64,000 nt of DNA from Carya illinoinensis (GCF_018687715.1 NC_056760.1:37710001-37774000), one strand, 5' to 3'; counted from the stretch's first letter, positions 47,832 to 60,355 are shown. A program made the numbers and translations. The notes: generated by a model from the letters alone, not told the origin.

Positions 47832-50800
47832 CTAAATATTACAAGTTCCTTTAGTGACCCAAATGACAAGGAGTTGAGAATTAGTCTCAATCTGAATCCT
47901 AACAAACCCAAGCTGATAACAACGACGAACCCCTTCCACTAAGCTTCTCATTTCAGCAAAATTATTGGACCCCTGTCCCAGAAAAACAGAATAAGTAGCC
48001 AGAAGCTTACCACCTGCATCTCGAATCACACCCCCTGCACCTGCCATCCCAGGGTTTTCCAAACTACTTCCATCAATATTAAGCTTCACCCAATTCTGAG
48101 GAGGTCGAGTCTACCGCACCACTTGGACCTTCTTCGGGATCATTGGTAAAACTGGGATATCCAGGCGAGTGAGAATATTTACATCCTTGTTGGCAATCTT
48201 GGATACTCTCATAGTCAACTGCATAATATTCCTAATCCAATATTTAATAGCCTGCCAGACCTCCTCAGCCTTGTAATACTTCTCTTCATATCTAGCTTTA
48301 CATCTCCTATCCCATATCTTCCAAGAAATAATAGAGGGTATGAGCTCAAAAATAATCCCTAGCTGTGAAGACTTGCTAGCACGTCGGAACCAAAAATTAA
48401 TTTTCTCTTTCCAAGTTTGGAAAACCCCCATATAAACACCTAAGTGAGTCGTAGCCATACGCCAAATTTTCCTAGCAAAATCACTAGAGCAAAGAGCATG
48501 ATTCAGGTCCTCTATTTGACCCCAAGAACAGCAGTTACATTTAGAAATTGTGGGGATACCAGCCATTCTAATCTTATCGTCCACGCTCAAGCAATTTTGA
48601 ATAGCCTTCCACATCATAATGGAGATTTTCTTAGGGAGGTTATTATGCCAAATCCAAGTAGCCCAAGTTAAGGAAGGCGCGCGAATCCGTATACAATCCC
48701 AAGCACTTTTTGTAGTAAGTTTCCATTATCTACTTTCAACCAGATTAAAACATCCTTACCATCCTTTCTTTTAGCCAAAAACTGATACAAATCAATAGCT
48801 TTTTGATGACCCACCAGCCTTTCTAGAAGAGAGATATCCCACCCATTTTCAAGACGACACTCTTTAATTTTCAACTCAGGATTTGTCAAAACAGGGTGAT
48901 TGCAATGAAGAGGACCCCCTCCTCCCAATTATCATACCAGAACGAAATATTTCCTTCTCTCACCATTCATTTAGATCTATTTAAAACCTCCGAAATGCAT
49001 CTGGCAATCGACTTCCAAAAACGAGTTCCCTTATTGGGCTCTAGTAGGGATAAATGGTTACCCCTAGCATACTTTCCTCTAAAGAAATGAGCCCATAAAG
49101 AGTTACCTTTAATGAGACGCCAGGCCAATTTCCAATGTAAAGCTTCTTGAATATCGCTAAAATCCCTGATGCCCAAGCCTCCTTCATCAGGAGGTCTACA
49201 AATATGAGTCCAAGAAATCCATTTCTTTTTCCTTTTACCATCAGAGTCACCCCAAAAGAAAGAACTCAAAAGTCTATTAAGAGCTTTGATCACAACCTTT
49301 GGAACATGTAAAACAGCAAAAAGGTGAATGGCCATACTGGACAGAACATGACGGAGAAGAATAAGACAACCACCCGCAGAAAACAGTTTCATTTTCCAAC
49401 CTGGGATTTTCTTTTTTACTTTCCCAAGAAGCTCACCAAAATCAGAAACCCTCAATTTACCCACCACAATAGGCACACCCAGGTACTTAAAAGGAAAAGA
49501 ACCTTCCGAAAAGCCGGATAGATGAAGAAGAGAATTCTTTCTGTAGGTTGGGATCTTTTTAGAGAAATAAATAGCACTCTTCTCCGTGTTGAGAACTTGG
49601 CCAGTCCAATTCCCATAAAGCTGCAAAACCTTCATCAGATTCCGTAAAGACCTCCGACCACCATTAGCAAAAATGACTATATCATCAGCATACATAAGAT
49701 GAGAAATAATAGGGGTACCTCTGGCTTGAGTAAAGTGACCAATATTTCCATGCTCAAAAGATTGCTTAAGAAGACGAGATAGCACCTCTTGCATAATGAC
49801 AAACAAGTAGGGAGAGAGAGGGTCTCCTTGTCTCAGACCACGACCAGATTTAAAAAAATCCATGGAAGTACCATTCATATTAATGGAAAACCAAGGAGTG
49901 GTAATACACTCCTTAATCAACTCACAGAACTGAGGAGAGAAACCAAAAGAACCCAAGGCATGTAAAAGAAAGTTCCAATTCACTCTATCATAAGCTTTCG
50001 ACATATCAAGTTTAACCATAATATTACCACCATTTGATTTTTTGTGAATAGAGTGAACCATCTCCTGAGTTAAACTAATGTTCTCAAAGATACTACGTCC
50101 GGGAAGAAAAGCCCCTTGCTCCTGGGAAATCATCTTAGATAAAAGCTTAGTCATGCGACCCACTATAATTTTCGCACAAATCTTGTAAACCACCGTGCAA
50201 AGACTGATAGGCCTAAAGTTGTCAAAACTAGTGGGTTTATCCATTTTAGGAATAAGAACAATAGAAGAGGCCGTATTATGAAAAAAAATCCAAAACAGCT
50301 TCCAACAGGTCTACATTGACAATATCCCAACATACTCGAAAGAAACCAGAGCCAAAATCACCCGGGTCAGGACTACTATCAATAGGAATACTGAAGAGCA
50401 CAAGCTTAATATCCTCCATAGAAGGAGAACTACACAACTCCATATTCTCCTCCTCAGTAATCATAGGGTGAATCAAATCACTTAAGTTAGGAAGCTCACG
50501 AGGGTCACTATGACCCAGAAACAAATTAAAGTAATCCACAGCAGCCTTATGAATATCAAAAGGAGTATTAAAAGAAGTGCCATCAGCTATGCACACGGTA
50601 CTCACCCTTTGTTGAGTTTTAGCATTCAGATAAGCATGAAAAAATTTGGAGTTATTATCACCATCAAATAACCAACTTTTCTTGGCTATATGAGCAAGAC
50701 GAGTGTTTTCCCTATTCATCCAAATATCCAATTCCAATTTAGAAGTCAAGAGATCATATTCATCTTCCGCATTAAACCTAGCTTGGAGACGATTATCCAG

Positions 50801-51718
50801 ATTTTCAATACGGTTCTCTAAATCAGAAATATTCTCCTTAGTCCTACCAAAAACCTGTTTATTCCAATCTCTAAGAGCCACCTTGAGCCTTTTTAATTTA
50901 ATAGAGAGATTATTAAGCCCATAACCATGCCCCTCTTGATTCCAAACCCCTTTCACCAAATGAAAAAAATCAATATGATCCGTCCACATATACTGAAATT
51001 TGAAAGAACTAGGACCATACTTGAAGGGGTCCTCCCCCGTTTTAATAATAAGAGGAGAATGATCCGACGTAGTACGAGCCAAAACCTGGTAAAACACATT
51101 AGGAAAATAATTAAGTAAGTTAGAATCAATAAAACAACGATCTAACCTTGCCCAACTGCGAGCCAAGCCACTTTGATTGTTGCACCAAGTCATTCTCGGG
51201 CCTTTAAAGCACATATCCAACAACCCACAAGTTTGAAGACAAAGATTGAAATCCTCCATCGCTGCAAAAAGACGGGGATGACCACCTCTTCTTTCCGAAT
51301 CGTTTTTGATGATATTAAAGTCACCACAAAGAATCCACGGAAGATTTCCAGTATTCATAGCTTCCAAATTCTCCCAAAGCATCTTTCTTTCTAGCTGACT
51401 ACACTTAGTATAAACAACCGTAAGGATGAAATGGAACCCGTGCTCCTCAACTCTTGTCGTCATAAATTGATTTGAAGCTCCCAAAAATTGAACTGTAACG
51501 TTCAAATTCCACAACAACCAAATTTTACCATTCTGTGCTTCATTAGTAGCAAAGAACTTATACCTCCATTGACCCAAAAAGGAAGGGATTTTTTCCTCAC
51601 GCATAAACGGTTCAGCCAAAGCGACAATACTAGGCTTATAAGTTTTGACAATATTCTTAATACGAGTTTTGGAGGTTCCGACCCCTCTAATATTCCAAAA
51701 TAAAATAGGACTGATCAT
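47832..51718 (-). pseudogene. LINE ORF2 (AP endonuclease, reverse transcriptase, zf-RVT, RNase H)
   Basis: The endonuclease opens MISPILFWNIRGVGTSK and keeps ALAEPF, LCGDFN and TSDHSPLI (51718-50800). RT (50244-48967) keeps FRPISLCTVVYKI, GAFLPGRSI, KLDMSKAYDRVNW, LRQGDPLSPYLF and HLMYADDIVIF. The zf-RVT part is at 48617-48300. RNase H (48089-47832) keeps KLNIDGSSLENPGMAG and EMRSLVEG. Lesions: a one-base change in a T-run near 50280, a stop at 48967-48969, frame changes near 48930 and 48640, and a stop just before the RNase H. The start ATG overlaps the ORF1 stop as ATGA. It cannot make a full product as it stands. Confidence 0.82.
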
Positions 51719-53192
51719 AGATTAAGTTTTGATGGACGAATTACCGCCCTAGTGGAGTTCCTTTTTTGAAACTTGCCCATGGACTTTTGCGGTAGTTGTT
51801 CTGAGTCAGTGCAATACTGTTTTCTCATATCCTCCTTAAAGCTGTCTTTCTCGATTTCCTGATCTGATTGGACTTCATTATTTAGCTCCTGCACTCTCGT
51901 TTTAATAGTTTCCTCCTCATCATTTACATCTTCTATATAAACCTCATGCATGCTATGCCCCGCCGTATTTTCAATGATCAAAGAACACGTCCCTTCATAC
52001 CTCTTCACCTCGGAATGACCCCTAGGTTGTCCCTCATACGGTGCCGTATAACATGTAAGACCAATATCTGTAGTAGCATCCTCTACTTGAATTGCCCCTG
52101 CATCCTTTAAATTCTGCTCCACCAGAATCAACTGCATGTCGTGGGAAACCTGGATTTCTGAGGGAATTTCCTAAGCCATCATCGAATCACCTGCATTTTT
52201 TTCCAAGACCGAATCCACCTGCATAATCGACTGCACCCAAAATTCTTCCTGAGCCTTCTCTCTTTGAGCCGAAACCTGGACTTGAGAAGAAGACCCCTCT
52301 TGGTTAACCACGCCCTTTTCTAAATTTTCCGGTTCCTTTAAAGATTCCAAAGTTTGCTTTTCCGCTTGTTTTACCACACCATCCTCATGCTTCCCAACTT
52401 GTTTAACCCACTGTTTCTCTCCCTTCATCTTCTTCTGTAGCTCCCCCATCTTACGACATGTTTTAGAATTGTGTCCCTGACACTTACAAAAATTACAATA
52501 AGCCGGCAAGGTCTCAAACACAACCTCCTGCCGCCGACTACGTGGAATCCCAGGTTTACCAATCCAGAAAAAAGATATTGGCTCCTTAGATGAATCAACC
52601 TCAAGGCAAATCCAAGCCCCATCTCTTCTCGTCGTACAAAGAGTAGAATTATCGCATCGTATGAATTTGCCAATGGGTGCAGAGAGCATTTTCAAGACTA
52701 AAGGTTGGTAGAAATTCGGTGGTAAACCCGGTAAAAAGACCCAGACCGTAACACATGGAGGCTCAAAGTTTTCATCGAAATCCGGAGACCAGGCGAATGG
52801 TCTATACACAACTCCATTGATATCGCATGATTCACTGGACAAAGCCTTGTTATAATCTGTCTCGTTTGTCAGCCGAATGAAAACATGTCTCGGACGTTGC
52901 ATTGCAGAAACCATAGGCATAGAAGACAACCCCCAGTGACTGCGTATGAAGGATCACACTGCATCTAAAGATGGTCTCTGCCTGAGAAACTTTAAGACTA
53001 TAGAAATCGAAAAGGCTGGGCCATTCTCTCGATCTCCTTTGTCGAGAAGGTGAAAACCAGTTCACCATCTAAGGTTTTTGGCTGCCGGAAGGGAACCTCC
53101 ATCTCTGGAAGTGGTTGTGGCACCGACGAAACAAGGTCGGCGAAAGATCTGGGCTGGGCTGCCAAAGGCGGCGAGCCATCAGGGGCTGCCAT
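51715..53192 (-). pseudogene. LINE ORF1 (DUF4283 / zinc-knuckle nucleic-acid-binding protein)
   Basis: Opens MAAPDGSPPLAAQPRSFADL, a usual start for plant LINE ORF1. A frame change near 53000 and a TGA near 52965 precede the DUF4283 segment (RPRHVFIRLTNE, FEPPCVTVWVFLPGLPP). The CCHC knuckle CNFCKCQGHNSKTC follows, then a Glu/Lys/Gln-rich tail. A TAG at 52171-52173 interrupts the tail, which continues in the same frame to TGA at 51717-51715. That stop overlaps the ORF2 ATG. Confidence 0.78.
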
Positions 53193-53449
53193 GCAGCCGG
53201 CGTAACGTAGCCTTCGTTCATAACCTTCGAACCCTAGCAGAGCGTTTTTCAGATATGGAAAGTTTTTGGCCAGGCAATTCTAAAACCACTTAAAACTCTT
53301 ACTCCTTGATTGGGCCTGTCAATCCTTTCCTACACTAGAGCCTGCCAACTCCCTATGGATGACTACCCATATCATCACTTGTTGTGCTTCTATGGGGATT
53401 GTTAAGGCATTGATTCCCAGCATGGGTTATTTATCCACCTTTAACAGAA

Positions 53450-53560
53450 GTCATTAGAAGGGGAAGCACTCAAGTGGATTAATTCATCTCTCCCCTTTGG
53501 TGGTCTACGTAGTTTTGATGATGTGATTGATAGATTTACCATCCAGTAGTTGCACTAGGT
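53450..53560 (+). pseudogene. Retrotransposon gag-like scrap
   Basis: Plus-strand translation LEGEALKWINSSLPFGG and SFDDVIDRFTIQ resembles the conserved Retrotrans_gag core of gypsy-type elements; a stop follows. Too short to assign a family. Confidence 0.4.
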
Positions 53561-54917
53561 GTGGTAGAAGGGTCTTGATCTTCTCTCTATCATTCCAAAT
53601 AAAAGGCTAGGGCAGCAACAAAGGACATTTACCTAATTTTGTTGATGAAATGGGCTCAGTGGGATTCAAACCTATAGACTCAGCCAATATTGATGAGCTC
53701 TTAATCTCAACTTATATGTGGCATTCATTTTTTTTGTTTTTTTGTTTTTTTGTTTTGTTTTTCTCTCTTTTTCTGAATTTTCTTCTTCCTACACTACTTT
53801 AATCAGTAATAACAGGTGATTTCTCAGTCCAGAGTGCCAAATTAAGATCCAAAACACCAAGGTGAAACTAGACTTGTTCAAATCAATTTGAAAATTTTGT
53901 TCCATTAAGGATCATAACAGATAAAGCATGTGAATGAAGTAAAATAGGAACTGAAACTCTAATAAAAAAATAAATGCTCACAACATACTTGGACTTGTCA
54001 AAAAATAATGAATAACCATTAAGTAGTACTAAGACAACTTCATCTTTGGGTAGAAGTTATAATATACAAAAGATTTTAACCATTATGGTGATTTTATTTC
54101 ACCTAGTATAAAAAAATTAATAATGTGTCCATAATCTAGTAAGCCTGTTACTTTTGAGTGTCTGGTTCAACTCTCAATTAAGGATACATACTAATTATTA
54201 TATTTTAGTTTATTAATCACTTAAAATATGGTGCGTCTTCGGCCTAATCCAAAATATTTGAAGAGATCAACAAAAGACTATTTAAAAGTTTGCGATGTCA
54301 TTATCCTAATACACGATATATTCATGGTATTAAGATAAAAAACAAAATACAGTTTGAAATATATGAGTCTAATTTCGACTCTTTCTATTAAAAATATATA
54401 ACATCATGTATAATTGTATTTATAAAAAATTGACAATAGCCAAATAAATAGAAACCAAGTAGCAAACCCGATTATTAGCCTTACACAATATTGTACATAG
54501 CATGGTACAGTTCTAAGGTAGGAAAATATATACCATACCAGACATCGGGATTCATACATCATAACGGAAAATCATGAAAGTCATAACCTAAGCTCTCAAA
54601 CCACATGTAAGTTTGCATGAAATAAATAATTCACATAATATCGCTTAAAATAATTTTCGAATCTTGACTGTCTTCATTCTACACTTGATGCAAAAACAGC
54701 GTAAACACCATGACATGTTTCTCTCACTTAACCCTTTGGTTTTTAGAATACGCAAATTGATAATTGATGTTATATGCATACATTTATAGGGTAAAAGAGG
54801 ATCGTTTCCTTCTTCAACTGCAACTCCACTTCCTATCAAAGTAGGGGTTTCAATAATAAACAACTTCTCTTGTTTAAATGTTTTTCTAACAGAGTTAAGA
54901 TTAGATACTCTTACACC
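53561..54917. other. Spacer, nothing recognised
   Basis: AT-rich non-coding DNA between the gag-like scrap and the young copia element. A short minus-strand frame at 54645-55037 crosses into the LTR and has no recognisable domain. Confidence 0.4.
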
Positions 54918-54922
54918 ATTAG

Positions 54923-55445
54923 TGTTGTGAAAAACGATGACAATGAATTGAAAAATAACACCGAATGAGAAAACGATCACACACGCAATCACACACGACA
55001 CAAGATGTATGTGGTTCGGCAAATTGCCTACGTCCACGGGAGCTGCAGAGGATTTTTATTATTGAGGAATCACACTACAAGATGGGTCACAACACTGTTC
55101 ATCCACAGTGTTTTCGTAGCTGCTCTGTTACAGACTTAAGAGGCAAAAATCATATTTATAGTTCAAACGGCGGAATCCCTAAATCGTATGTTCGCTCGAG
55201 CGGCGTGTCGAGCGCGCGTCGAGCGAACTTCCCTTCCGCATCCCGCTCGAGCCCACTGTCGAGCTGACGTCGAGCGTTCGACTCTGCCTGATTTCGCTCG
55301 AGCGGCCAATGCCTCCGCTCGAGCGAACTCCTCCTGCTCGAGCTCACTGTCGAGCCAACATCGAGCGTTCGACTCTGCCTGACTTCGCTCGAGCGGCCAA
55401 TGCCTCCGCTCGAGCGGTGTGGACCAGACTCCACATTCCTCAACA
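54923..55445 (-). repeat. 3' LTR of copia element
   Basis: Contains seven GCTCGAGC palindromes plus several GTCGAGC half-sites between 55194 and 55416, and a 91-bp internal tandem duplication (ttcgactctgcctg at 55277 and 55368). Confidence 0.95.
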
Positions 55446-55446
55446 A

Positions 55447-55457
55447 TTCTCCCACTT
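55447..55457 (-). other. Polypurine tract of copia element
   Basis: AAGTGGGAGAA on the minus strand, one base from the 3' LTR; expected second-strand priming site. Confidence 0.7.
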
Positions 55458-55535
55458 GGAGACTGGTACACTCGCTGTATCTCCGTCTTCCTCAAACATG
55501 ATATCCTCCACCTCTGCAACTCACTGCTCCTGTCT

Positions 55536-58500
55536 TCATTCTAGAAGACCAACTGAAGTTGCGCACAACTTCAGTTTCTCAAGCGTAACACCCTTTGTCA
55601 ACATATCAGCAGGGTTCTTGCTTCCACATATCTTTTCAAGTAACAACTGTCCGTCATCTAACAATGACCGTATGAAGTGGTACCTGATCTGAATGTGCTT
55701 GGTCCTGGAATGGAATGCTGGATTCTTGGCAAGGAATATGGCACTCTGACTGTCACTGTAGAGAGTGCCTTTCTGATTCTTCTTACCCAATTCTTCCAAG
55801 AAGCCTTGTAGCCATACCATCTCCTTTGCAGCCTCTGACACTGCAATATACTCAGCTTCTGTTGTAGACAAAGAAACTGTTTTCTGTAAATTAGAACCCC
55901 ATGACACTGCAGTACCACCAAGTGTATAAACAAAGCCCGTGGTACTCTTTCTGCTGTCAATATCTCCAGCTAAATCAGCGTCAACATAGCCCTGCACCTC
56001 CAAGCTCTCTCCAGAGAAACATAAACAGGTTTCTGAGGAACCCTTTAGGTACCTCAAAATCCACTTCACTGCTTCCCAATGTTGCTTTCCTGGGTTACTC
56101 ATGTATCTACTCACAACTCCCACTGCATGGGCAATATCCGGTCTTGTACAAACCATAGCATACATAAGTGAACCAATGGCTGAGGCATAAGGAACCTTAC
56201 TCATGTAATCTCGTTCCTCCTCTGACTCTGGTGACTGATTCTTGCTGAGTCTGAAGTGACTTCCCAAGGGTGTGCCAACTGGTTTGGCCTTGTCCATATT
56301 GAACCTGCTGAGTACCTTTTTCACATACTCAGCCTGTGAGAGTCTCAACGTACCTCTGACTCTGTCTCTGACAATTCTCATGCCAAGGATTTGCTTTGCA
56401 GCTCCCAAATCCTTCATTGCAAAGTGCTCTGACATCTGCTTCTTCAGATTATTGATCTCATCAATACTAGCCCCTGCAATAAGCATGTCATCCACATACA
56501 ATAGCAAAATAATATAAGAATTGTCAAAATGCCTGACATAGCAACAGTGATCTGCCTGACATCTAATATACCCTGCACTGTGCATAAAGTTGTCAAATTT
56601 CTTGTACCACTGTCTAGGAGCTTGCTTCAGGCTATACAAGCTCTTCTTCAGCCTGCAAACTGAACCTTCCTTTCCCTGTACCACAAACCCCTCAGGCTGG
56701 TGCATGTAGATGTCTTCTTCAAGGTCTCCATGAAGAAAAGCTGTTTTCACATCTAACTGCTCAAGAAATAGATCTTCAGTGGCAACCATAGCCAGTACCA
56801 TCTTGATAGTTGTGATCTTTACCACAGGAGAAAAGATCTCAGAGTAGTCAATACCCTGCTTCTGCTGAAAGCCTTTTACAACAAGTCTAGCCTTGTACCT
56901 CTTACTGCCATCATGCTCAGTTTTCACCCGGTACACCCACTTGTTGTGTAATGCCTTCTTCCCTGATGGAAGTTCTGTCAACTCCCATGTCTGATTCCCT
57001 AGCAAGGAATCCATTTCGTCTTTCATGGCCAGCTCCCACTTGCTAGAATTCTCATCTTGCAAGGTTTCTTCATAACTCTGCGGTTCTCCATCATCTGTCA
57101 ACAGAATGTAATTCAAAGTAGGTGAGAAGCGCTGTGGGGGACGTATAGTCCTAACTGACCTGCGAACTGCAACTGTAGGAGTAGACGGTTCTGAAACTGC
57201 CTGCGGAATAATAGGAATGGGTGTACTGGACCCACTCTCCCCGTCACTCTCATCTCTACACTGCACTGTGACCTCTGGCAGGTCATCCAATCCTACAAAC
57301 TCGGACTCCTGAGGAGCTACTGCAGGAACTGTACTCGACTTATCCTTGTACATCATTTTCTCATTGAAAATCACATTCCTGCTTCTTATGATTTTCCGAC
57401 CCTGATCATCCCAGAAACGATAGCCAAATGCCTCGTCTCCATAGCCAATGAAATAGCATTTCTTTGACTTAGCCTCAAGCTTACTGCGAGCATCAGAATC
57501 AACAAGCACATAAGAAAGACAACCAAAGGTTTTAAGGTGAGAAAACTTAACCTCTTTCCCGCTCCAAACCTCCTCAGGCAATCCACAATCCAGTGGAACT
57601 GATGGCCCTCTGTTTATCAAATAAACGGCAGTGCTGGCTGCATCTGCCCAGAAAGTGGGTGGTAGTCCAGCGTGCAACCTCATGCTTCTAGCACGCTCAT
57701 TAATGGTCCTGTTCATACGTTCAGCAACTCCATTTTGCTGTGGTGTCCTAGGAATGGTCTTCTCCATTCTGATACCCTGAGCTGCACAGTACTCCTTGAA
57801 CCCGCCATCAACATACTCACCACCATTGTCAGACCTCAAACACTTCAGTTTCAAGCCTGTCTCTGTCTCAACCATGGCTTTCCAAATTTTGAAAACATCA
57901 AATACTTCAGATTTATGTTTCAAAAAATAAATCCATACCTTTCTACTATGGTCATCAATGAACGTAACATAGTAGCGAGAACCTCCAAGAGATGCAACTG
58001 GAGAAGGACCTCACACATCTGTGTGCACAAGATCAAGTCTTCCTGTCTTTGGCGTCCTGCCACTTTTCAAGAAGCTGACCTTCTTTTGCTTCCCCATAAC
58101 ACAACTCTCACACATACCGAGATCAACTGTCTTCAGTCCTGGTAGCTTGCCTCTAGACAGAAGTTCCGTCATACCCTTCTGACTCATATGGCCAAGCCTA
58201 CAATGCCACAAATCTGCTGTGCTCTCTGCAACGGTAGTAGCAATAGTGTCAATTAAACCAGTAGTCATATAAAGTGTACCAGTTTTCTTACCCCGAGCTA
58301 GTACCAATGCCCCTTTTGTGACCTTCCAGGTGCTATCTGAGAACACCACTGAATGACCACACTCATCAAGCTGCCCAACAGAAATAAGGTTCTTCTTCAA
58401 CTCAGGAATGTGCCTGACCTTTTGCAAGGTCCATTTGTTCTTGCCAGGGAGTGCAATGTCAATGTCTCCCATCCCCACTACGTTCAAAGCCTCACCATCA

Positions 58501-59441
58501 GCCAAATATACCTTCCCAAAATCACCTGCAACATAATTCCTCATTAGTTCCCGGTGGGAAGATGTATGGAAGGAAGCCCCTGAATCCAGTATCCAGTCAT
58601 CAACTGGACTATGAACTGCAAGCAATAGTGCATCCTGTACTTCTTCAGTTACCACATTAGCACTATCATTCTCCGTCTTCTTGGGGTTTTTGCAGTTTTT
58701 CTTTATGTGACCAGCTTTGCCACAATTCCAGCAAGTTGCCTGCTGACCAGGCCTCGACTTGCTCTTGCCCCTATACTTTGATTTTGATCTTCCTCTGTTT
58801 GAATTCCTGTCATGTGATCTCCCTCGAGATTCAACATTCAGGGCTGAACTCAAACCCGAGGTCTCGCCTGAATCTTTCCTGCGCACCTCCTCAGCCAAAA
58901 TCAAATCACGAATATCATCATACTTCAGTTTATTTTTACCAGCAGAATTACTAACAGCCATTCTCATGGCTTCCCAACTATTTGGCAATGAAGCCAATAG
59001 TATCAGTGCACGTATCTCATCATCAAATTCAATTTCAACAGACGACAATTGATTTGTGATAGTATTAAAATCATTCAGATGTTGTGCAACAGACGTACTA
59101 TCTGCCATTTTCAAATTGAATAACTTTTTCATCAGATGTACCTTGTTATTCGCTGACGGCTTTTCATACATACCTGACAAAGCCGCCATGAGATCCGCCG
59201 TCGTCTTCTCCTTGATGACGTTGTGTGCAACGGATCTCGACAGGGTTAATCGAATAACCCCCAGAACCTGTCGATCCAACAGATTCCAACTAGCATCATC
59301 CATCTTTTCCGGTTGCTGCCCCAATAGTGGAAGATGGAGTTTCTTCCCATAGAGGTAGTCCTCTATCTGCATCCTCCAGTATCCAAAATCCGTGCCATCA
59401 AACTTCTCGATCCCCGATACCTTCAATTCATCTCCAGCCAT
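55536..59441 (-). pseudogene. copia gag-pol polyprotein, single in-frame stop
   Basis: A frame of 1301 codons from ATG 59441 (MAGDELKVSGIEKFDG) to the stop at 55536, interrupted once by TGA at 58011-58013. Order: gag (YGKKLHLPLL, LMAALSGMYE); CCHC knuckle CWNCGKAGHIKKNC; aspartic protease DWILDSGASFH; integrase zinc region WHCRLGHMSQ...CESCVMGK; integrase core with HTDV, SDNGGEY and QQNGVAERMNRT; RT with VKTAFLHGDLEEDIY and YVDDMLIAG; RNase H with DADLAGD and SLSTTEAEY. The TGA falls right after HTDV, the first catalytic Asp of the integrase, where a Trp codon (TGG) is usual in the family. No frameshift is present. It could not supply integrase or RT from this copy without read-through. Confidence 0.93.
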
Positions 59442-59464
59442 CGTTTCTCCTCAGACCCGAACCT

Positions 59465-59481
59465 TGGCTCTTGATACCAAT
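59465..59481 (-). other. Primer binding site of copia element
   Basis: ATTGGTATCAAGAGCC on the minus strand, directly inside the 5' LTR; complementary to the 3' end region of initiator methionine tRNA, as usual for Ty1-copia. Confidence 0.75.
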
Positions 59482-60004
59482 TGTTGTGAAAAACGATGAC
59501 AATGAATTGAAAAATAACACCGAATGAGAAAACGATCACACACGCAATCACACACGACACAAGATGTACGTGGTTCGGCAAATTGCCTACGTCCACGGGA
59601 GCTGCAGAGGATTTTTATTATTGAGGAATCACACTACAAGATGGGTCACAACACTGTTCATCCACAGTGTTTTTGTAGCTGCTCTGTTACAGACTTAAGA
59701 GGCAAAAATCATATTTATAGTTCAAACGGCGGAATCCCTAAATCGTATGTTCGCTCGAGCGGCGTGTCGAGCGCGCGTCGAGCGAACTTCCCTTCCGCAT
59801 CCCGCTCGAGCCCACTGTCGAGCTGACGTCGAGCGTTCGACTCTGCCTGATTTCGCTCGAGCGGCCAATGCCTCCGCTCGAGCGAACTCCTCCTGCTCGA
59901 GCTCACTGTCGAGCCAACATCGAGCGTTCGACTCTGCCTAACTTCGCTCGAGCGGCCAATGCCTCCGCTCGAGCGGTGTGGACCAGACTCCACATTCCTC
60001 AACA
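59482..60004 (-). repeat. 5' LTR of copia element
   Basis: Near-identical partner of 54923-55445, with the same seven-palindrome array. Should hold the promoter for the minus-strand transcript. Confidence 0.95.
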
Positions 60005-60017
60005 ATTAGAAGTTAAG

Positions 60018-60355
60018 GGTATGATTGGTAAATGAGATGAGAAATTCTCAAAACTTCTCACAATTTTCTTTTCAAATAGTATTCAAACACATAACATTTT
60101 TCAATTTCAAATTTTTAACTTTTTTCATATACTCATTACAACTTTTACAAATTTTAAAATAAATACAAAAATCAATACAACTATTTCAAATTTCAAAACA
60201 AAAATAATATTCAAAATTATATTCAAAAAATTTTTAGCTTTATACGTTTTTTATTAATTTTTTTCTTTTTTTTCCTTTCCCAAGATTCTCGTAGGATCGT
60301 TTTACTAATATTCACAGAATTATGTGATACTCCAAGTATCTAAGCAACCCCTAAT
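60018..60355. repeat. MITE-like 'gagatgag' family, copy 5
   Basis: Shares the layout of the copy at 27299-27663: gattggtaaatgagatgagaa, then aattttcaatttcaaatttttaactttttcat, then an aaaacaaaaataatat core. Ends are not sharply defined. Confidence 0.5.

Larger units (their letters stand above)
47294..53284 (-). mobile_element. Full-length LINE, moderately decayed
   Basis: A perfect 15-bp target duplication, accacttaaaactct, lies at 47279-47293 and 53285-53299. The left end is CTT/T-rich, the complement of the A-rich 3' tail. ORF1 (53192-51715) and ORF2 (51718-47832) are recognisable over nearly their full length with only a few lesions each. Much better preserved than the LINE at 13879-20420 and in the opposite orientation. 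Confidence 0.9.
54923..60004 (-). mobile_element. Young, near-intact Ty1-copia retrotransposon
   Basis: LTRs of 523 bp at 54923-55445 and 59482-60004 begin TGTTGTG and end CAACA as read on the plus strand. They differ at three positions only, all transitions. Perfect 5-bp target duplication attag (54918-54922, 60005-60009). The primer binding site ATTGGTATCAAGAGCC sits next to the right LTR at 59465-59481, and a purine-rich tract AAGTGGGAGAA next to the left LTR at 55447-55457, giving minus orientation. Between them lies one gag-pol frame with a single stop. Confidence 0.95.

Noticed and set aside
55156..55692. Antisense and sense frames over the copia LTR
   Set aside because: Arg/Ala/Ser-rich frames arise from the GCTCGAGC array; repeated identically in the other LTR.
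59465..59481. tRNA-like sequence match
   Set aside because: It is a retrotransposon primer binding site, not a tRNA gene; no cloverleaf around it.
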